In this document: positions 6,435 to 15,703 of the stretch, piece by piece
Layout: each line of letters opens with the position of its first letter
How positions within the stretch are numbered: the stretch's first letter is position 1
Assembly: GCA_000995135.1 (NCBI GenBank)
Contig: LBWY01000004.1
Coordinates: forward strand, 1 to 32,073
Direction: 5' to 3'
DNA length: 32,073 bases
From: Parcubacteria group bacterium GW2011_GWE2_39_37
GTDB taxonomy: Bacteria > Patescibacteriota > Patescibacteriia > Patescibacteriales > GWE2-39-37
Notes under the pieces: generated by a model
Databases searched by the model: none
Told to the model about the DNA's origin: nothing
The model's input: the letters and a program-made list of their open reading frames with translations, nothing else
Position numbers and translations under genes: made by a program

Positions 6435-8159
6435 ATGCTTAATGCTCAACAAATCAAGGATATAATAATCAAATCAAAAATCCTTAAAGATGCCGATTTC
6501 CTTAAGATGGAAAAAGAGGCAGTAGCGGCCAATGTCAAGCTTGAAGATTATCTGCTTGATAAGAAAATAATAACTCAGGCATCGTTATACGAAAATGCTG
6601 CCAAAGTGTTTGATTTATCCTTTGTGAATATCAAGGATCTAGCAATCCGCAAAGACGTCTTATTCATCATTCCTGAACCGGTTGCCTCGACTCATGGTCT
6701 GATTGCCTTTGAGGCAAATGACAAAGAAATAAAATTAGCAACTCTCGATCCGTTTAATTTAGAAATTTTTGAATTCATAAAAAAGAAAACCGGTTTGGAG
6801 CCGATCATCCATCTTACTTCTCCGGATGGTATTCAATTCGCTCTAAAGCAGTATCATGAGAATTTAAAAGCAGAGATAGACAATCTGGAGGCGGGTGCTA
6901 TCAAAGAGCAACAAAGCGGAGAAGATTTGAAAAAACTTGCTGCCGACCTGCCGGTAGTAAGAATCGTCGATACCCTCTTGGAATATGCGATTTTTGAAGA
7001 TGCCAGTGATATCCACATTGAGCCGGAAGAAAAAGAAATCAATGTCAGATATAGGATTGATGGAATAATGAGGAATGTGATGACGTTACCAAAAACAGCA
7101 CAGCTCGGCCTGATTGCTAGAATAAAAATATTGGCAAATCTCAAGGTTGATGAACATCGCCTGCCGCAAGATGGCCGTTTTAAAGTAAATAATAAAGATT
7201 ACAAAGTCTCCTTCAGGGTATCCATAATTCCTACTTTTGATGGAGAAAAAATCGTCATGCGTCTTTTGAGAGAAAAAGCGCAAATTCTAAACCTTGAACA
7301 ATTGGGCTTTCAACCTAGCCAACTGGAAATAATCAAAAGAAATATTAACAAGCCGCATGGCATGACCTTGGTAACCGGACCTACCGGGTCGGGTAAAACC
7401 ACCACTTTGTATACTGTGTTGAATATCCTTAATACACCAGAGGTAAATATTTGTACGATTGAAGATCCGATAGAGTATCGCATGCCACACGTCAATCAAT
7501 CCCAAGTGAACACTAAAGTCGGTTTTAATTTTGCCAATGGACTCAGAGCTTTTTTACGACAGGACCCAGACATTATCATGGTCGGTGAAATTCGTGATGA
7601 AGAAACCGCTGAAATCGCTATCCATTCCGCCATGACCGGTCATTTGGTACTTTCAACTCTTCATACTAATAATGCGACTAACACCTTGCCCAGGCTCTCG
7701 GATATGGGTGTGCCGGCTTTTTTGATTGCAACGACGACAAATCTGATCATCGCACAAAGATTGGTGCGAAAAATATGCACAAACTGTATCCAAAGTTATA
7801 AGTTGGATCATCAAACTGTCGTCGATCTGTCAAAGCAATTCAATATTGATTCGATTCTGGATACTATGGAGCGGGAAAAAATTATTCCTGAAAACAATGG
7901 CATGGAAGACTTGCTTTTTTATCATGGTAAGGGTTGTAAACAATGTAATAATACCGGCTTTAAGGGTAGGATAGGTATATACGAGACCTTGGAGATAACA
8001 CAAAATATATCAGAATTAATCTTAAAGAAGGCCACGGAAAATGAAATAAGAGCGGCGGCTGTTGAACAAAATATGATCACTATGGTTGAAGATGGATTTA
8101 TCAAGGCAAAAAATGGCATAACTACGATTGAAGAGATAATGAGAGTAACCAAAGAATAA
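6435..8159 (+). CDS. pilB: Type IV pilus/type II secretion assembly ATPase PilB (GspE family)
   Basis: A hexameric cytoplasmic ATPase that powers pilin polymerisation. Of 574 residues, 1-150 form an MshEN/GspE N-terminal region. The motor follows with the Asp-box-like DASDIHIEPEEKEINVRYRIDG, Walker A GPTGSGKT (residues 315-322), Walker B DIIMVGEIRDEE (379-390) and the His box AMTGHLVLSTLHTNNA. A zinc tetracysteine has Cys448/Cys451 and Cys501/Cys504. All catalytic features are intact. It heads the operon; a weak GGAA lies before the ATG. The MshEN domain in relatives can bind c-di-GMP, which is not testable here. Confidence 0.96.
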   Translation: MLNAQQIKDIIIKSKILKDADFLKMEKEAVAANVKLEDYLLDKKIITQASLYENAAKVFDLSFVNIKDLAIRKDVLFIIPEPVASTHGLIAFEANDKEIKLATLDPFNLEIFEFIKKKTGLEPIIHLTSPDGIQFALKQYHENLKAEIDNLEAGAIKEQQSGEDLKKLAADLPVVRIVDTLLEYAIFEDASDIHIEPEEKEINVRYRIDGIMRNVMTLPKTAQLGLIARIKILANLKVDEHRLPQDGRFKVNNKDYKVSFRVSIIPTFDGEKIVMRLLREKAQILNLEQLGFQPSQLEIIKRNINKPHGMTLVTGPTGSGKTTTLYTVLNILNTPEVNICTIEDPIEYRMPHVNQSQVNTKVGFNFANGLRAFLRQDPDIIMVGEIRDEETAEIAIHSAMTGHLVLSTLHTNNATNTLPRLSDMGVPAFLIATTTNLIIAQRLVRKICTNCIQSYKLDHQTVVDLSKQFNIDSILDTMEREKIIPENNGMEDLLFYHGKGCKQCNNTGFKGRIGIYETLEITQNISELILKKATENEIRAAAVEQNMITMVEDGFIKAKNGITTIEEIMRVTKE

Positions 8160-8163
8160 ATAT

Positions 8164-9318
8164 ATGAGTGTAAACCTTACTAATTTTAATCAAACCGGTG
8201 CAGAGGCAGTCTTGGTAAAAAAAAGTGAAAATAAGCAACCTGGGCTGGTAGAGAAAATTAATAATTTTCTGCTTATTTTTTCAAGAATTTCATCTTCGGA
8301 AAAACTTTTTTTTGTACAAAACCTTGGCATCATGCTTAAAGCAGGAGTTTCTTTACTGATGTCATTGAGAACTTTGGCGAAGCAGACCAGTAGCAAGAAA
8401 TTTGTCGGCGTAATCGAGGACATGGCTGATAATGTAGAAAAGGGCAAGACCTTGACTGAAAGTCTGGCGCCACATGAGAAAATTTTCGGAGAGTTATTCA
8501 TTAACATGGTGGAGGCGGGAGAAATTTCCGGTAAACTCGAAAGCGTACTTACCCAACTTTTTACCCAGATAAAAAAACAACATAAACTCGTATCAAAAGT
8601 GAAAGGGGCGATGACCTATCCGATCGTTGTTCTTACCGCCATGGGTGCGATCGGTACTTTCATGATGATGGTGGTCGTGCCCAAACTTACCGGCATGTTA
8701 AAAGACTTTGGTGCTCAACTACCCTTGCCCACCCAGATCCTGATTACTGTCAGTGATACGCTGGTAAATAACGGTCCGTTAGTTTTTGCTATCATATTTG
8801 TCTTTGTGGTTGTCTTTATAAGAGTTTTAAAAACTTATCGAGGCAAATATTATTTCCAGGCCTTGATTTTAAAGCTGCCGGTCATCTCACCGATCGTAAA
8901 AAAAATTAATCTTGCTAAGTTTTCCCGAACGATAAGTTCATTACTCAAAACAGATATCATGATCATAAAAAGTTTTCAGATTACCGCCAATGTATTGGGA
9001 AATTTACATTACCGGAAAGCCGTAAATGAGATCGCAGAAAAGATAAAAAAAGGCAGCACTATCAATGAAGTTATCTCTCAATACCCGAAACTTTTTTCTC
9101 CGATAGTCGTCCAAATGGTGAACATCGGAGAGCAGACTGGTGAATTGGATGAAATACTTGAAGAATTGGCCCAATTTTATGAAGAGGAAGTGGACCAGAT
9201 AATGGATACCTTGCCTTCAATTTTGGAACCGATATTGATCTTAATACTCGGCACTACGATCGGTGGTATGGCAGTTGCCATAATCATGCCGATGTATTCA
9301 TTATCAAATGCCATTTAA
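8164..9318 (+). CDS. pilC: Inner-membrane platform protein PilC (GspF family)
   Basis: The platform protein that couples PilB to pilin assembly. 384 residues hold the duplicated T2SSF domain. The first copy begins FFVQNLGIMLKAGVSLLMSL with NMVEAGEISGKLESVL; the second begins KFSRTISSLLKTDIMIIKSF with QMVNIGEQTGELDEIL. Three membrane helices lie around residues 155-180, 200-220 and 355-380. It starts four bases after pilB, so the two are translated from one message. Confidence 0.95.
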   Translation: MSVNLTNFNQTGAEAVLVKKSENKQPGLVEKINNFLLIFSRISSSEKLFFVQNLGIMLKAGVSLLMSLRTLAKQTSSKKFVGVIEDMADNVEKGKTLTESLAPHEKIFGELFINMVEAGEISGKLESVLTQLFTQIKKQHKLVSKVKGAMTYPIVVLTAMGAIGTFMMMVVVPKLTGMLKDFGAQLPLPTQILITVSDTLVNNGPLVFAIIFVFVVVFIRVLKTYRGKYYFQALILKLPVISPIVKKINLAKFSRTISSLLKTDIMIIKSFQITANVLGNLHYRKAVNEIAEKIKKGSTINEVISQYPKLFSPIVVQMVNIGEQTGELDEILEELAQFYEEEVDQIMDTLPSILEPILILILGTTIGGMAVAIIMPMYSLSNAI

Positions 9319-9322
9319 ATCA

Positions 9323-9769
9323 ATGAACAAATATCAAAGGGGTGCGCTATTGATGAATGTGATGGTTAGCATATCTATTATGGTCATGTTGACCGCACTT
9401 TCAATTCCCTATTTCAGAGAATACCAAACCAATCTTAAACTCAGTACAGCTATAAAAACTTTGGGCTCAGATTTACGTTATGCGCAACAGCTGACCGTAT
9501 CGGAGCAGATACCTCATCAAGTCGCCATAGATCGTTTGAATGGCAGCTATGATCTATTAAAGATCGATCTTGCTACCACGACTATTAAGTCAGTTGAACT
9601 GGATCCGGACATTTCCTTTCAACAGATAAATAGTTTGACTAATGATAGGGTAATTTTTAATTCTTACGGTGGGGTTTCTGAGGCGGGGCAGATTATCTTG
9701 CAAAATCCAGCCGGTCAAACTAATTTAATCAATATAAAGCCTTCGGGCTATATAGAGTTATCTCAATGA
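9323..9769 (+). CDS. Pilin-like protein, GspH/FimT type
   Basis: 148 residues from ATG 9323 (an earlier ATG at 9308 overlaps pilC). The N-terminus KYQRGALLMNVMVSISIMVML is a class III-like prepilin leader with cleavage after Gly, followed by the hydrophobic alpha-1 helix. The usual Glu5 of the mature protein is Asn. The LGSDLRYAQQLTVSEQ helix and the beta-rich C-terminal part with GGVSEAGQIILQN match GspH/FimT minor pseudopilins. It is the first of four pilin-like genes, and its stop overlaps the next start by four bases. Confidence 0.8.
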   Translation: MNKYQRGALLMNVMVSISIMVMLTALSIPYFREYQTNLKLSTAIKTLGSDLRYAQQLTVSEQIPHQVAIDRLNGSYDLLKIDLATTTIKSVELDPDISFQQINSLTNDRVIFNSYGGVSEAGQIILQNPAGQTNLINIKPSGYIELSQ

Positions 9770-10176
9770 GTATAAAAAACAACAAACGAGGCTTTTCCTT
9801 GCTTGAATTAATCACTGCTTTTTCCATTCTGGGTCTGGTTACCATCGCCTTGCTTCAGGCATTCCCTTTCGGCCTGGCTGCAAATCGTGAAGCGGAAAAC
9901 AATTCCGTCGCTTCTTATTTGGCTCAGCAGAAAATCGAAGACCTAGGCTCGGTGGCCTATTCTGATCTCAACGTAGGTGTAATTGAGCCAAAAAATAGTA
10001 TCCCTAATTATCCTGGATTCCAGCGACAATCAGTAGTATCTTATGTTGATGGCAATTTGAATGAGATTGTTTCTGATTTAGACCTGAAAAAAATATCGAC
10101 CACAGTTTATTATACTAGTCCGCAATCACAAACAGAAAAAATTTTTAACTTGACTACTTTGGTAAGTAAAAAATAA
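9766..10176 (+). CDS. Pilin-like protein, GspI/PilV type
   Basis: 136 residues with a canonical prepilin site, KRGFSLLELITAFSILGLVT, cleaved between Gly and Phe, with Glu5 present. The ENNSVASYLAQQKIEDLGSVAYSDL stretch just after the helix is the usual A..LAQQKIE.L signature of GspI/PilV minor pilins. The ATGA overlap with the upstream gene and direct abutment of the downstream gene show tight translational coupling. Confidence 0.82.
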   Translation: MSIKNNKRGFSLLELITAFSILGLVTIALLQAFPFGLAANREAENNSVASYLAQQKIEDLGSVAYSDLNVGVIEPKNSIPNYPGFQRQSVVSYVDGNLNEIVSDLDLKKISTTVYYTSPQSQTEKIFNLTTLVSKK

Positions 10177-10752
10177 ATGAAGAAAAACATCTTTAAAGAA
10201 ACTGGGTTCACATTGGCGGAAATTGTCGTTAGCATTTCCCTCTTTCTAATTATTATCCTGATGGTTTCTTCCATCTACAGCATTGTTCAGAAGGCTTATA
10301 ACCAAGGTTCGAATGAAGCTGAACTTTTACAGAATGCCAGAGTCACCCTAGATAGGATGTCCAGAGAGTTGAGACAATCGGTTAAAATTGTCACCAGCTT
10401 GCCAGTTTCGGAAAACGACCCCCTGATTCCGCCGATTAACTCGATCCAATTTCAGGATGGACATGATTTAAGCCAGATTTCTTACATCAGATATTATCTC
10501 GATGGCACAAGCCTTAAAAGATCTCAAATCGGCTATTACTTCAATTCAGATCCCACTACGTACGTCTACTGGAACAGTGTTGATGTTGGCGGCGGTCCAC
10601 CGGTAGAGGTGGTCCTCAACTCCAGCGTAGTTGGGGAATACTTTGAAGATTTAAATTTTTGGGGTTCGGCAGGTGTGATCAATATTTCAATATCGCTCCA
10701 AAAAAATCAAAAAAAATTCCATGTTAATTCCTCTGTATTTACAAGAAACTAA
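10177..10752 (+). CDS. Pilin-like protein, GspJ/PilW type
   Basis: 191 residues with the prepilin site ETGFTLAEIVVSISLFLIII (Glu5 present). LLQNARVTLDRMSRELRQSV follows, the A...ldrm.RELRqA helix typical of PilW/GspJ. The remainder is a beta-rich domain of about 120 residues. It abuts both neighbours with no spacer. GspI-, GspJ- and GspK-like subunits form the tip complex in type II secretion, and the order here is the same. Confidence 0.82.
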   Translation: MKKNIFKETGFTLAEIVVSISLFLIIILMVSSIYSIVQKAYNQGSNEAELLQNARVTLDRMSRELRQSVKIVTSLPVSENDPLIPPINSIQFQDGHDLSQISYIRYYLDGTSLKRSQIGYYFNSDPTTYVYWNSVDVGGGPPVEVVLNSSVVGEYFEDLNFWGSAGVINISISLQKNQKKFHVNSSVFTRN

Positions 10753-11955
10753 ATGAAAATAATCGATCAAAAAGGAGTTGCACTCATCTTGGCGATGATA
10801 ACCATGTCATTAATCCTGTTTTTAATGATGTATTTTTTGAATTTTACAGCAACCGAAACAAAGATCTCAAAAAGTCAGACTTTTAGCACTAAAACTTATT
10901 ACTTGGCTGAAGCCGGAGTAAATGAAATGATCTGGAAAATAAAAAACGATCCTGTTTACAAAAACAATTTTGAAAATATCCCCAATTGGGAGGCCACCTT
11001 TATCCGTAACAATCCTTTCGGGATAAACTCCGGTTCATACGAGGTCACTATCAAGAATACAAGTCAAGCTCATGGAGAAATCGTTTCCAGGGCGAATTTT
11101 ATTGTAAACGGAAACAAAACCAGTCAAAGAATAATAAAAACTTCTATTTATAAAGCACTTGGCCAATCCGGCATCGGCAATAATGCAGGTTATTCTGACG
11201 GTAATATCGAAATTTCTAATAGTAGAGTAAATTATCAAGGCGGCGCACACTCTAATAATGTTTTTAATATAAAAAATAATAGCATTGTGAATATTGTCGG
11301 TAATTTGGAGGCAGTCGGTAATTTTTTAACTTCCGGTGCATTTTCTACCATAAATATCAGCAGCTCTACTTACGCTGCCAATTATCCTTTAGGACCGGCA
11401 GCAGAAATCGAAATGCCTGCAATAGATTTTAATTCTGCCTCCTCCTCATCTTTCAAGAATTTGGCAGTCAATGTTTATACTGCCAACCAGTTCGAAGATC
11501 TATTGAGTGATAATGAAGACGTCGTCTTGGGACAAGGCATCACCTATGTAGTCGGAAATACGAGAATATCTGAAGTTAATAATTTGACCGTACCCGGAGC
11601 ATTAGTTATCGAAGGTGATTTATTGATCAATGAAGATGAAGTGAATATAAATATCACCCATTCTGCCGGACAACCGTCAGGCTTGCTAGCGACTAATAAG
11701 ATTGATTTTGATGGTGATGTCGGCAACATAGACATTCAGGGAATTATTTACGCTGCAAATTTGGTTAATATAAATAACCTAGATAACAGCGGTACTTTTA
11801 ACGTATTGGGGGGTATCGTGGGAAGAAAAGTCACTATTGAAGGGGTGTCCAGAACAGTAAACATCATTCACGATAACCAGATTTTGGTCGACGTATTGAA
11901 AGCAACGGAATTTTCTCCGGTGATTCTTGTCGATCATTGGGAAGAAGAGTATTAA
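10753..11955 (+). CDS. PilX/GspK-like pilin with a large beta-rich C-terminal domain
   Basis: 400 residues. The N-terminus DQKGVALILAMITMSLILFL is a PilX_N-type leader (Gly then VALILA, no Glu5). TKTYYLAEAGVNEMIWKI is the usual following helix. From about residue 130 to the end it is a low-complexity beta-rich region full of short N/I/V/G repeats (GNIEISNSRVNYQGG, VNIVGNLEAVGN, GDLLINEDEVNINI, GNIDIQGIIYAANLVNINN). This resembles the beta-helix of bactofilin-like or polymer-forming domains. The combination suggests a large tip or surface-exposed minor pilin. Confidence 0.75.
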   Translation: MKIIDQKGVALILAMITMSLILFLMMYFLNFTATETKISKSQTFSTKTYYLAEAGVNEMIWKIKNDPVYKNNFENIPNWEATFIRNNPFGINSGSYEVTIKNTSQAHGEIVSRANFIVNGNKTSQRIIKTSIYKALGQSGIGNNAGYSDGNIEISNSRVNYQGGAHSNNVFNIKNNSIVNIVGNLEAVGNFLTSGAFSTINISSSTYAANYPLGPAAEIEMPAIDFNSASSSSFKNLAVNVYTANQFEDLLSDNEDVVLGQGITYVVGNTRISEVNNLTVPGALVIEGDLLINEDEVNINITHSAGQPSGLLATNKIDFDGDVGNIDIQGIIYAANLVNINNLDNSGTFNVLGGIVGRKVTIEGVSRTVNIIHDNQILVDVLKATEFSPVILVDHWEEEY

Positions 11956-11986
11956 TCATTATGGATTTATATGTTAAAATAAAATA

Positions 11987-13084
11987 ATGATACTCCATAA
12001 TTCATCAAATTTTCCTATAGGGATCGATATTTCCGACCTGTCGATAAAGATTTGCCAAATCAATAAGATCGGCAACAATGTTTTTATACAAGCAAGTGCA
12101 AAATCCAATTTGCCCAAGGGCATGATCGAAGACAGTCGGATCGTTAAAAAAGAAGAGCTTGGCGAATTGATCCGTGATCTAGTATCAAATCCTAAAATAG
12201 GAAAATTTACCTCTACAGATGTTGCTGTGTGCTTACCTGAAAACAAGACATTTGTTAAGCTCATCACTATTGAAAAAAATCCGAACGATATCGCTGAAGT
12301 GATAAAGATTGAGATTGAGAAATATATTCCTATGGCAATCGATGAAATGTATTTCGATTGGCAGATAATAAAAACTTTGCCTCAAGGACAATTAGTTTTG
12401 ATCGGTGCTGCACCGAAGGCAATCGTTGATGAATATTCCCAATTGTTTGATAGCACAGGTTTTACTGTTTCTGCATTCGAAATCGAGTCCACAGCTATCT
12501 GCAGAGCGCTTTTAAAAGAAGAAAGTAATAAATTCAAGGATAATGAAACCGGAAATTATGGCATTATTGATATCGGGGAAAAACAGACCAGCATGATTGT
12601 TTATGCTGCTGGAACGATTTTATTCACTGTTTCCATGCCTGTTTCCGGAGAGATGATAACTCAAAAAATATCAGATACTCTTCAGATTGATTTTGCTCAG
12701 GCAGAAAAAGCAAAAATATTATGCGGTTTAGATAAGGAAAAGGCCAGTGGCGTAGTAAGTGATATTATCGATGAAGTGATCAGTGACCTCGTTGCAAGAA
12801 TAGAGGATGTCAACAAATTCCATATGTATCATTATTCTGAATATGGGAAAATTAACAAGCTTTTGCTTTGCGGTGGCGGATCAAACATATTGGATCTTCA
12901 TCACACCCTTAAAAAGAGGCTTGGAATTGAAGTTGAGATCGGCAATACCCTGAACAACCTGACAGGAAAAGAAATAATTAACGGGTCGCCTTTTTCAAAA
13001 AAAATTGTCCGCTTGGAAAATGAACCAGGTTGGGCGACTGCCATCGGCTTGGCTTTGCGGGGCGTATTTGTTGATGAAATATAA
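11987..13084 (+). CDS. pilM: Type IV pilus assembly protein PilM
   Basis: An actin/FtsA-like cytoplasmic protein that binds the N-terminal tail of PilN and links it to PilB/PilC. 365 residues show the ATPase-fold motifs PIGIDISDLSIKICQI (phosphate 1), YGIIDIGEKQTSMIVY (phosphate 2) and LLLCGGGSNILDLH (adenosine motif). The gap of 31 bases to the upstream pilin gene is the largest in the operon and holds TG-T-TAAAAT (11972-11980). This could be a weak internal promoter with a nearly leaderless transcript. Confidence 0.92.
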   Translation: MILHNSSNFPIGIDISDLSIKICQINKIGNNVFIQASAKSNLPKGMIEDSRIVKKEELGELIRDLVSNPKIGKFTSTDVAVCLPENKTFVKLITIEKNPNDIAEVIKIEIEKYIPMAIDEMYFDWQIIKTLPQGQLVLIGAAPKAIVDEYSQLFDSTGFTVSAFEIESTAICRALLKEESNKFKDNETGNYGIIDIGEKQTSMIVYAAGTILFTVSMPVSGEMITQKISDTLQIDFAQAEKAKILCGLDKEKASGVVSDIIDEVISDLVARIEDVNKFHMYHYSEYGKINKLLLCGGGSNILDLHHTLKKRLGIEVEIGNTLNNLTGKEIINGSPFSKKIVRLENEPGWATAIGLALRGVFVDEI

Positions 13085-13087
13085 AAA

Positions 13088-13630
13088 ATGATCAAACTTA
13101 ATCTTATTTCTCAAGAATCGAGAAAAGAAATAAAACTTAAACGGATTTATGATATCTTGAAAAGCACTTATCTAACATTGCTTATTCTTGTTACTGTCGT
13201 TTCAATGATATTTTTGGCCGCACGCATCATCCTTCAGCATAATTTTAACGATGTAGTATCACAGACTACATTGATTACAAAAAACAGTCAGGAATACAAC
13301 GCCAAAATCAGAGAAATAAATTCTAAAATTTCTTCCATCAACCAGATACAAAATGAGTATATACCATGGTCCAATGCCTTGGTCGAATTGGCAGAAAAGT
13401 CCCCTTCTGACATTTCTTTAACTTTTTTGGAGATAGTTCAAGAAAAAAACCTGATCAAATTGAAAGGAACGGCTGAAACTCGCGAAAGTCTTTTAAAACT
13501 CAAAAGCAATCTTGAGGATTCTTCAATTTTTTACCAGATAGAAATGCCTCTTTCTAATATATTTGAGAAAAGCAATATCTATTTTGAAATAGATGCAAAG
13601 ATCAAGCAAGAGAATCTAAAATCATTATGA
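13088..13630 (+). CDS. pilN: Type IV pilus assembly protein PilN
   Basis: 180 residues. The conserved cytoplasmic tail MIKLNLISQESRKE corresponds to the (I)NLLP-type PilM-binding motif. A single membrane helix spans about residues 29-52, followed by a coiled coil (NSQEYNAKIREINSKISSINQIQ) and a small ferredoxin-like fold. It forms the periplasmic/extracytoplasmic alignment complex with PilO. It begins three bases after pilM, and its stop overlaps the pilO start by four bases. Confidence 0.88.
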   Translation: MIKLNLISQESRKEIKLKRIYDILKSTYLTLLILVTVVSMIFLAARIILQHNFNDVVSQTTLITKNSQEYNAKIREINSKISSINQIQNEYIPWSNALVELAEKSPSDISLTFLEIVQEKNLIKLKGTAETRESLLKLKSNLEDSSIFYQIEMPLSNIFEKSNIYFEIDAKIKQENLKSL

Positions 13631-14172
13631 AAATCGATTTTAAGAAATTTAAACTAAAGGAGAAGATTGTACTGCTTAATGCGGTGATATTAACGGTCAT
13701 CGCTGTGATCTTGATATTTTTGATTTTTCCAAGCGTTACTTTGATCAGAAAAATACAGATAAATATCCAGTCGCAACTTATTGAACTGGAAAATAAGTAC
13801 AATAAAGCACAGGCCTTGAGACAAACTTCAAGTAATCTAAAAAAAGTAGAACCGCTGGTAGGTTTGTTGGATAGGGGTTATATTAAACAAGAAAAGGAAA
13901 TTGAATTCATCACCAACCTGGAGGAGTTGGCTGTAAAAAATAGGATAACGCAAAAATTGAATCTAGGAAGTATAAAAATTAACAAGACACCACAAAAAGT
14001 GACTTTACAAATATTCACTAAAGGAAAGTTTGAAGATCAGGTGAGATACTTAAAGGGCTTAGAAAAGCTTAACTACTATAGTAATGTAAAGAATGTCGAG
14101 ATAATAAAAGATACTGCTAAAAAAGACGGTGACACCAAAATGGTGCTGCTGGTGGATACTTATTGGCAATAA
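13627..14172 (+). CDS. pilO: Type IV pilus assembly protein PilO
   Basis: 181 residues with a short basic cytoplasmic tail and a membrane helix at about residues 17-38. A coiled coil (IQSQLIELENKYNKAQALRQ) and a C-terminal ferredoxin-like domain follow (VTLQIFTKGKFEDQVRYLKGLEKL, then VEIIKDT). The architecture and position after pilN with a start/stop overlap fit PilO. Its stop is one base from the next gene. Confidence 0.85.
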   Translation: MKIDFKKFKLKEKIVLLNAVILTVIAVILIFLIFPSVTLIRKIQINIQSQLIELENKYNKAQALRQTSSNLKKVEPLVGLLDRGYIKQEKEIEFITNLEELAVKNRITQKLNLGSIKINKTPQKVTLQIFTKGKFEDQVRYLKGLEKLNYYSNVKNVEIIKDTAKKDGDTKMVLLVDTYWQ

Positions 14173-14173
14173 T

Positions 14174-14434
14174 ATGATAACTATTTCAAAAAGATTGATT
14201 TTTTATGTCTATTTATCCGTTTTCACAATAATCGGAGTTGTATTGTTTTTCACATCTTTATTCTTGTATAAGAATGTCTTTAATACTTCGGCTGTTTATG
14301 ATGAAATAATTTCTTTGCAAAGAATAACCGTCGCTGAAACAGTAAATATGAGGAAATTTAATGAAGTGGTAGAAAAAATCGATAAGAAAGTGAGCGCAAA
14401 AGAGACTGCGCAAATCAATGATATCTTCAAATAA
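14174..14434 (+). CDS. Small bitopic membrane protein at the end of the pilus operon
   Basis: 86 residues from ATG 14174, one base after the pilO stop. One membrane segment (residues 8-30, IFYVYLSVFTIIGVVLFFTSLF) precedes a short charged extracytoplasmic helix (VNMRKFNEVVEKIDKKVSAKE). I do not recognise a family. By position it could substitute for PilP or act as an extra alignment-complex subunit; that is inference only. A longer reading from 14129 would lie inside pilO and begins with unlikely residues. Confidence 0.65.
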   Translation: MITISKRLIFYVYLSVFTIIGVVLFFTSLFLYKNVFNTSAVYDEIISLQRITVAETVNMRKFNEVVEKIDKKVSAKETAQINDIFK

Positions 14435-14461
14435 AAACTGGCCAAGTGGCCAGTTTTTTTA
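14434..14461. terminator. Bidirectional intrinsic terminator between the pilus and Fe-S operons
   Basis: A perfect 8-bp stem ACTGGCCA-AG-TGGCCAGT (14437-14454) is followed by T7 on the plus strand. On the minus strand it is preceded by the mirror A-run, giving a T-tract for the convergent iscS transcript. The iscS stop codon lies within the plus-strand T-tract. Confidence 0.9.
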
Positions 14462-15694
14462 TAGTTCCGGTGACATTTTTCTTAGCCTTGTAATGATTGG
14501 CGGTAATATCCTAATCAGCGTTTCCACTTCTTCAATAGTGTTATACTTGCCCAAACTGAACCTGATTGAGCTATGTGCGACTTCAATTTTGATTCCCATG
14601 GCAACGACCACGTGAGAAGCCTTTAGGCTGTTAGAGGCGCAAGCAGAGCCTGTAGAAACAGCGATTCCCGCTAAATCAAGTGCAATTAGAATCGACTCAC
14701 CTTCAACGCCCAAAAATGAGAAATGAGCATGAGCTGGGGTTGAATTTTCCCTGTCTGTATTCAAGACGACATCTGGAATATTTTTTTGAATTCCCGCTAC
14801 TAATAAATCTCTGATTTTAGAAATGTTTTGATTGTTTTTTTCTACCTTTTCTTGATCCAGATTCTCTAGTGCCTTTCCCAATCCAATAATGCCGGCAGTA
14901 TTCAAGGTGCCGCTTCGGCGGTTGTTCTCGTGGTGGCCGCCTAATTGACTAGCGATAATCGGAGTACCTGATTTAACAAATAAGAGACCTGCCCCCTTTG
15001 GCCCATAAATCTTGTGTCCAGAAATCGACAGTAGGTCAATGTAATTGTATTGAGTGTCACAGCTTAGAAAATTTGCCGCCTGAGTCGCATCGGTATGGAA
15101 GTATATCAGTTCTGGCTTATCTCCCCTTTCGTTCGGTTCCCTATTCTGCCAGGTCTTCAACTTATTATCGTTTATTTTTTTTATGATTTTTCCGATTTCT
15201 CTGATTGGCTGGATGCTGCCAACTTCACTGTTGACATACATGATTGAAACTAATACTGTGTTTTCTTTGATCGCTTTCTTGAATTCCTCGGGGTCGATAA
15301 CACCGTTGCTCTTGACAGACAGATGGGTGACTTCAAACCCTTCTCGCTCCAAACCGGCAATTGGCTCCAAAACTGAATCATGCTCGATCACTGAGGTGAT
15401 TATATGTAATTTTTTTGCAGCTTTGTTTCTTTTGTTTATTGCTTTAACAACGCCGTTTATCGCTAAGTTGTTCGCTTCGGTTGAACCTGAGGTAAATACT
15501 ATCTCATCAGGTTTGCAATTTAAAAATTTCGCCGCCTGTGCCCTAGCTTGATCTACACCAGTCATCGCTTTCTGCCCAAAACTATGAATTGAAGATGGAT
15601 TACCGAAATTCTTGGTGAAATAAGGCAGCATCACCTTCAACACATCTTTATCCACTGGAGTGGTTGCGCTATGGTCAAAATATATCTTCTTCAT
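14459..15694 (-). CDS. iscS: Cysteine desulfurase (IscS/NifS family)
   Basis: A PLP enzyme that takes sulfur from cysteine for Fe-S cluster assembly. 411 residues with YFDHSATTPVD at the N-terminus, SGSTEANNLAINGV, IEHDSVLEP, HTDATQAAN, the PLP lysine in SISGHKIYGPKG, SGTLNTAGIIGLG, and the mobile-loop catalytic Cys352 in STGSACASNS, followed by IRFSLGKYNT. It starts 9 bases after the Nfu gene. The segment around residues 170-195 (NDNKLKTWQNREPNERGD) looks like a small insertion relative to usual IscS. Confidence 0.95.
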   Translation of the reverse strand: MKKIYFDHSATTPVDKDVLKVMLPYFTKNFGNPSSIHSFGQKAMTGVDQARAQAAKFLNCKPDEIVFTSGSTEANNLAINGVVKAINKRNKAAKKLHIITSVIEHDSVLEPIAGLEREGFEVTHLSVKSNGVIDPEEFKKAIKENTVLVSIMYVNSEVGSIQPIREIGKIIKKINDNKLKTWQNREPNERGDKPELIYFHTDATQAANFLSCDTQYNYIDLLSISGHKIYGPKGAGLLFVKSGTPIIASQLGGHHENNRRSGTLNTAGIIGLGKALENLDQEKVEKNNQNISKIRDLLVAGIQKNIPDVVLNTDRENSTPAHAHFSFLGVEGESILIALDLAGIAVSTGSACASNSLKASHVVVAMGIKIEVAHSSIRFSLGKYNTIEEVETLIRILPPIITRLRKMSPEL

Positions 15695-15703
15695 AAAAAT
15701 TTC

